Part shown: piece by piece, positions 62,454 to 64,000 of the stretch
Numbering within the stretch: position 1 is the stretch's first letter
How the letters are laid out: each line of letters starts with the position of its first letter
Assembly (NCBI GenBank): GCA_021780695.1
Contig: JAJXYD010000037.1
Location: forward strand, 1 to 64,000
Source of the DNA: Deltaproteobacteria bacterium
GTDB taxonomy: Bacteria; Desulfobacterota; Syntrophobacteria; Syntrophobacterales; Syntrophobacteraceae
Length of the DNA stretch: 64,000 nt
Direction: 5' to 3'
Program-made: the position numbers and the translations under genes
Notes under the pieces: generated by a model
Told to the model about the DNA's origin: nothing
The model's input: the letters and a program-made list of their open reading frames with translations, nothing else
Databases searched by the model: none

Positions 62454-63007
62454 TGGAAGAAAAGATCAGGACTCTAGGTATTTTGAAGGCAAGGCATTTT
62501 AGCGCGAGCCTTGACTCAGTGAGAATGCCGACCGGCAGGGTAACTGAAAGAATAAAGATAGAGCATCCCGAGGCGGCCGCCATTCTGGCCTTTACGGATA
62601 GGGACCATATAATGATGGTTCGGCAGTGGCGCTATGCGATCGGTTGCCAGACCCTGGAAATACCAGCCGGCAAGGTCGATCCGGGAGAAACCCCCGAGAT
62701 ATGCGCGGCGCGGGAGCTTATGGAGGAAACCGGGCAGAGGGCGGCGAGACTGATCGAGATCTTCAGCTATTATCCCGCGATTGGGTATGCTAACGAGGTC
62801 ATTCGGATATTTGTTGCATCGGGGCTTGAGCGCGTTTGCGGCCCGCAGGACAACGACGAGATATCGGGAGCGGAAATTTTAAAAATTTCCGAGGTAAACG
62901 ATATGATCATGTCGGGCAGGATTCGCGACGGTAAAACGGTCATCGGCCTTTCAGTTTTTAACTCTAAAATGCAAAGAGGAGAAATTCCGGAGAATTTTTT
63001 CCCGTGA
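62453..63007 (+). CDS. Nudix hydrolase, ADP-ribose pyrophosphatase-like
   Basis: A 184-residue Nudix protein. The Nudix box reads GKVDPGETPEICAARELMEE followed by TG, matching GX5EX7REUXEEXGU. Upstream MVRQWRYAIGCQTLEIPAG and downstream FSYYPAIGYANEVIRIFVAS fit the ADP-ribose pyrophosphatase subfamily, which recycles ADP-ribose. Overlaps the small upstream frame by one base. Confidence 0.9.
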   Translation: MEEKIRTLGILKARHFSASLDSVRMPTGRVTERIKIEHPEAAAILAFTDRDHIMMVRQWRYAIGCQTLEIPAGKVDPGETPEICAARELMEETGQRAARLIEIFSYYPAIGYANEVIRIFVASGLERVCGPQDNDEISGAEILKISEVNDMIMSGRIRDGKTVIGLSVFNSKMQRGEIPENFFP

Positions 63008-63013
63008 GTTGCA

Positions 63014-63476
63014 ATGAAACAAAAGGTACCCATAACGCGAAGCGGCCATCGGATGCTTCTAAAAGAGCTTTCCCATCTGAGAAGGGTGGTGCGTCCCGAG
63101 GTTCTTGAAGAACTGCATGAGGCCAGGGGGTATGGCGTAAAGATAGAAAATCAGCAATTCCTTCTGGCCCGCGAGCGTCACGCGACTATTCAGAAAAGTA
63201 TCAATGAGCTGGAAGAAAAGCTGGCGGCTTGCGAGATATTCGTCGGAAGAAAATACTTCTTTAAGCAGGTAGGCTTTGGCACCGTAATTACGGTGGAAAA
63301 TCTACACTCCGGCAAGGTCAACCGCTTCCAGATGGTGGGACCGTGGGAATCCGACATCTCCGAGGGAAGACTCTCCGGTGGGCAGAGGCCTCATGGGGCA
63401 TGGCGAAGGCGATGAAGTGCTTGTCTACACTCCGTCGGGTGACCGTTGCTACCGTATACTTTCCATTGAAATCTAA
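63014..63476 (+). pseudogene. GreA/GreB-like elongation factor, frameshifted
   Basis: A transcript-cleavage-factor homologue. The N-terminal coiled coil (LSHLRRVVRPEVLEELHEAR) and the start of the C-terminal FKBP-like domain (GFGTVITVENLHSGKVNRFQ) are in frame until about 63374. The remaining signature, GDEVLVYTPSGDRCYRILSI, is in another frame ending at TAA 63474-63476. Removing one G near 63374-63378 restores GRLSVGRGLMGHGEGDEVLV. So it is a recent one-base insertion or a sequencing error. The truncated frame alone would end at 63415. Starts 6 bp after the Nudix gene. Confidence 0.75.
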
Positions 63477-63557
63477 AAAAGCGTTCCAACGCTATCCCTG
63501 ATGACCGACCTCTAACCAACCGTTGTTTTGACCACCTTCCAGCGGGTCTTGGTTCCG

Positions 63558-64000
63558 ATGAAAATTGCGCCCCTCAAATGGTTGATAGGTGCAGCTCTTT
63601 TGTGCGCTTTGAGCCTTTTTCCTTACTACGGCATTGCGGCAAAAGGGGGCATAGCTTTTGCGGGGGCGACCTTGAAAATAACAGCCGGGGCTTCCGGGCA
63701 AAACTTCCCAAAGACTGGTTCCGCGCCTTATGGCGAACCCTCGGCAAGCGTCTACGGGATCCTTGCGCTCCTTGTGAGCTGCGCTGCCCTCGGACGATTC
63801 GGGGCCGTCAGGCTAAAGCAAGCTCCGGTCCTTGGAGAACTGGCCGCGGGAATCGTCGTTGGATTTCTTCTCTACCAGTTGGGCAGCCCCACCGTTATCA
63901 TTATCCGACACTCCGCCCTGGTCAACCGGGTGGCTCTAAGCGGCCTTAGTGTTGTTGATGCCCAAAGAGTCGAGCGGGTGCTCCTAAGCCGGGATTTTCC
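63558..64000 (+). CDS. Cation:proton antiporter, N-terminal part
   Basis: Runs off the right edge. About 147 residues are visible: an N-terminal membrane helix (LIGAALLCALSLFPYYGIAA), a periplasmic loop with a Gly/Ala/Ser-rich stretch, a second helix (ASVYGILALLVSCAALGRFG) and the monovalent cation:proton antiporter motif APVLGELAAGIVVGFLLYQL. The family exchanges Na+ or K+ for protons. The last codons are cut. Confidence 0.75.
   Translation, partial: MKIAPLKWLIGAALLCALSLFPYYGIAAKGGIAFAGATLKITAGASGQNFPKTGSAPYGEPSASVYGILALLVSCAALGRFGAVRLKQAPVLGELAAGIVVGFLLYQLGSPTVIIIRHSALVNRVALSGLSVVDAQRVERVLLSRDF

Overview
The window reads as a chromosomal segment of an anaerobic Desulfobacterota-type bacterium (the former Deltaproteobacteria, perhaps Syntrophobacteria-like). 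This is inferred only from gene content: a UbiA/UbiD pair of the kind used for menaquinone, a DUF6178 protein, a long acyl-CoA gene cluster, a photolyase of the class II type, and a candidate UGA-decoding selenoprotein. There is no rRNA or other taxonomic marker.

Layout. Positions 1-2668 are accessory DNA: a frameshifted ISNCY-type transposase fragment, a decayed zinc-ribbon gene, a small intact zinc-ribbon gene and two small membrane-protein genes. Positions 2669-9979 are a compact 7.3-kb integrative element in the 3' end of a tRNA-Leu(UAA) gene. It is bounded by 58-bp att repeats and carries a tyrosine integrase, hicBA, iteron-like repeats, an AlpA-like regulator and a primase/DUF3987 replication protein; it resembles a phage satellite (PICI-like). 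Positions 10335-31203 are mostly housekeeping: ubiA-ubiD, thiM-thiE, two chemoreceptors, an FMN oxidoreductase, HD, MFS, ketopantoate-reductase-like, HIT, PilZ and XRE-cupin genes, a TPR/glycosyltransferase-like protein, an enoyl-CoA hydratase-like protein and a photolyase. Two copies of a roughly 195-bp repeat with terminal inverted repeats lie at 10334 and 29505.

Positions 31395-37043 hold an acyl-CoA module: acyl-CoA dehydrogenase, an HMG-CoA-synthase-like protein fused to a DUF35 Zn/OB domain, an SCP2-type thiolase, an SDR and a MaoC hydratase. It is followed by glpD, glpK and a TetR regulator. Next to tetR on the opposite strand is a 51-residue membrane peptide with an in-frame TGA and a SECIS-like hairpin.

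Positions 42359-51697 are a complete type I-E CRISPR-Cas locus (cas3, cse1, cse2, cas7, cas5, cas6e, cas1, cas2) with a 5-repeat/4-spacer array. Between cas6e and cas1 lies a degenerate repeat - 33-nt pseudo-spacer - degenerate repeat unit. The first 17 nt of the pseudo-spacer match the promoter region upstream of cse1 at 14 of 17 positions; two of the three mismatches are at positions 6 and 12, which type I Cascade flips out. I read this as a candidate CreR-like guide by which Cascade represses its own operon. It is the most interesting feature of the window.

Positions 52255-64000 hold an RND-HlyD-TolC efflux operon, a MlaA-like protein without a lipobox, a DUF6178 protein, small exported or membrane proteins, a Nudix hydrolase, a frameshifted greA-like gene and the start of a cation:proton antiporter.

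All function calls come from reading motifs by eye. No database search was run.
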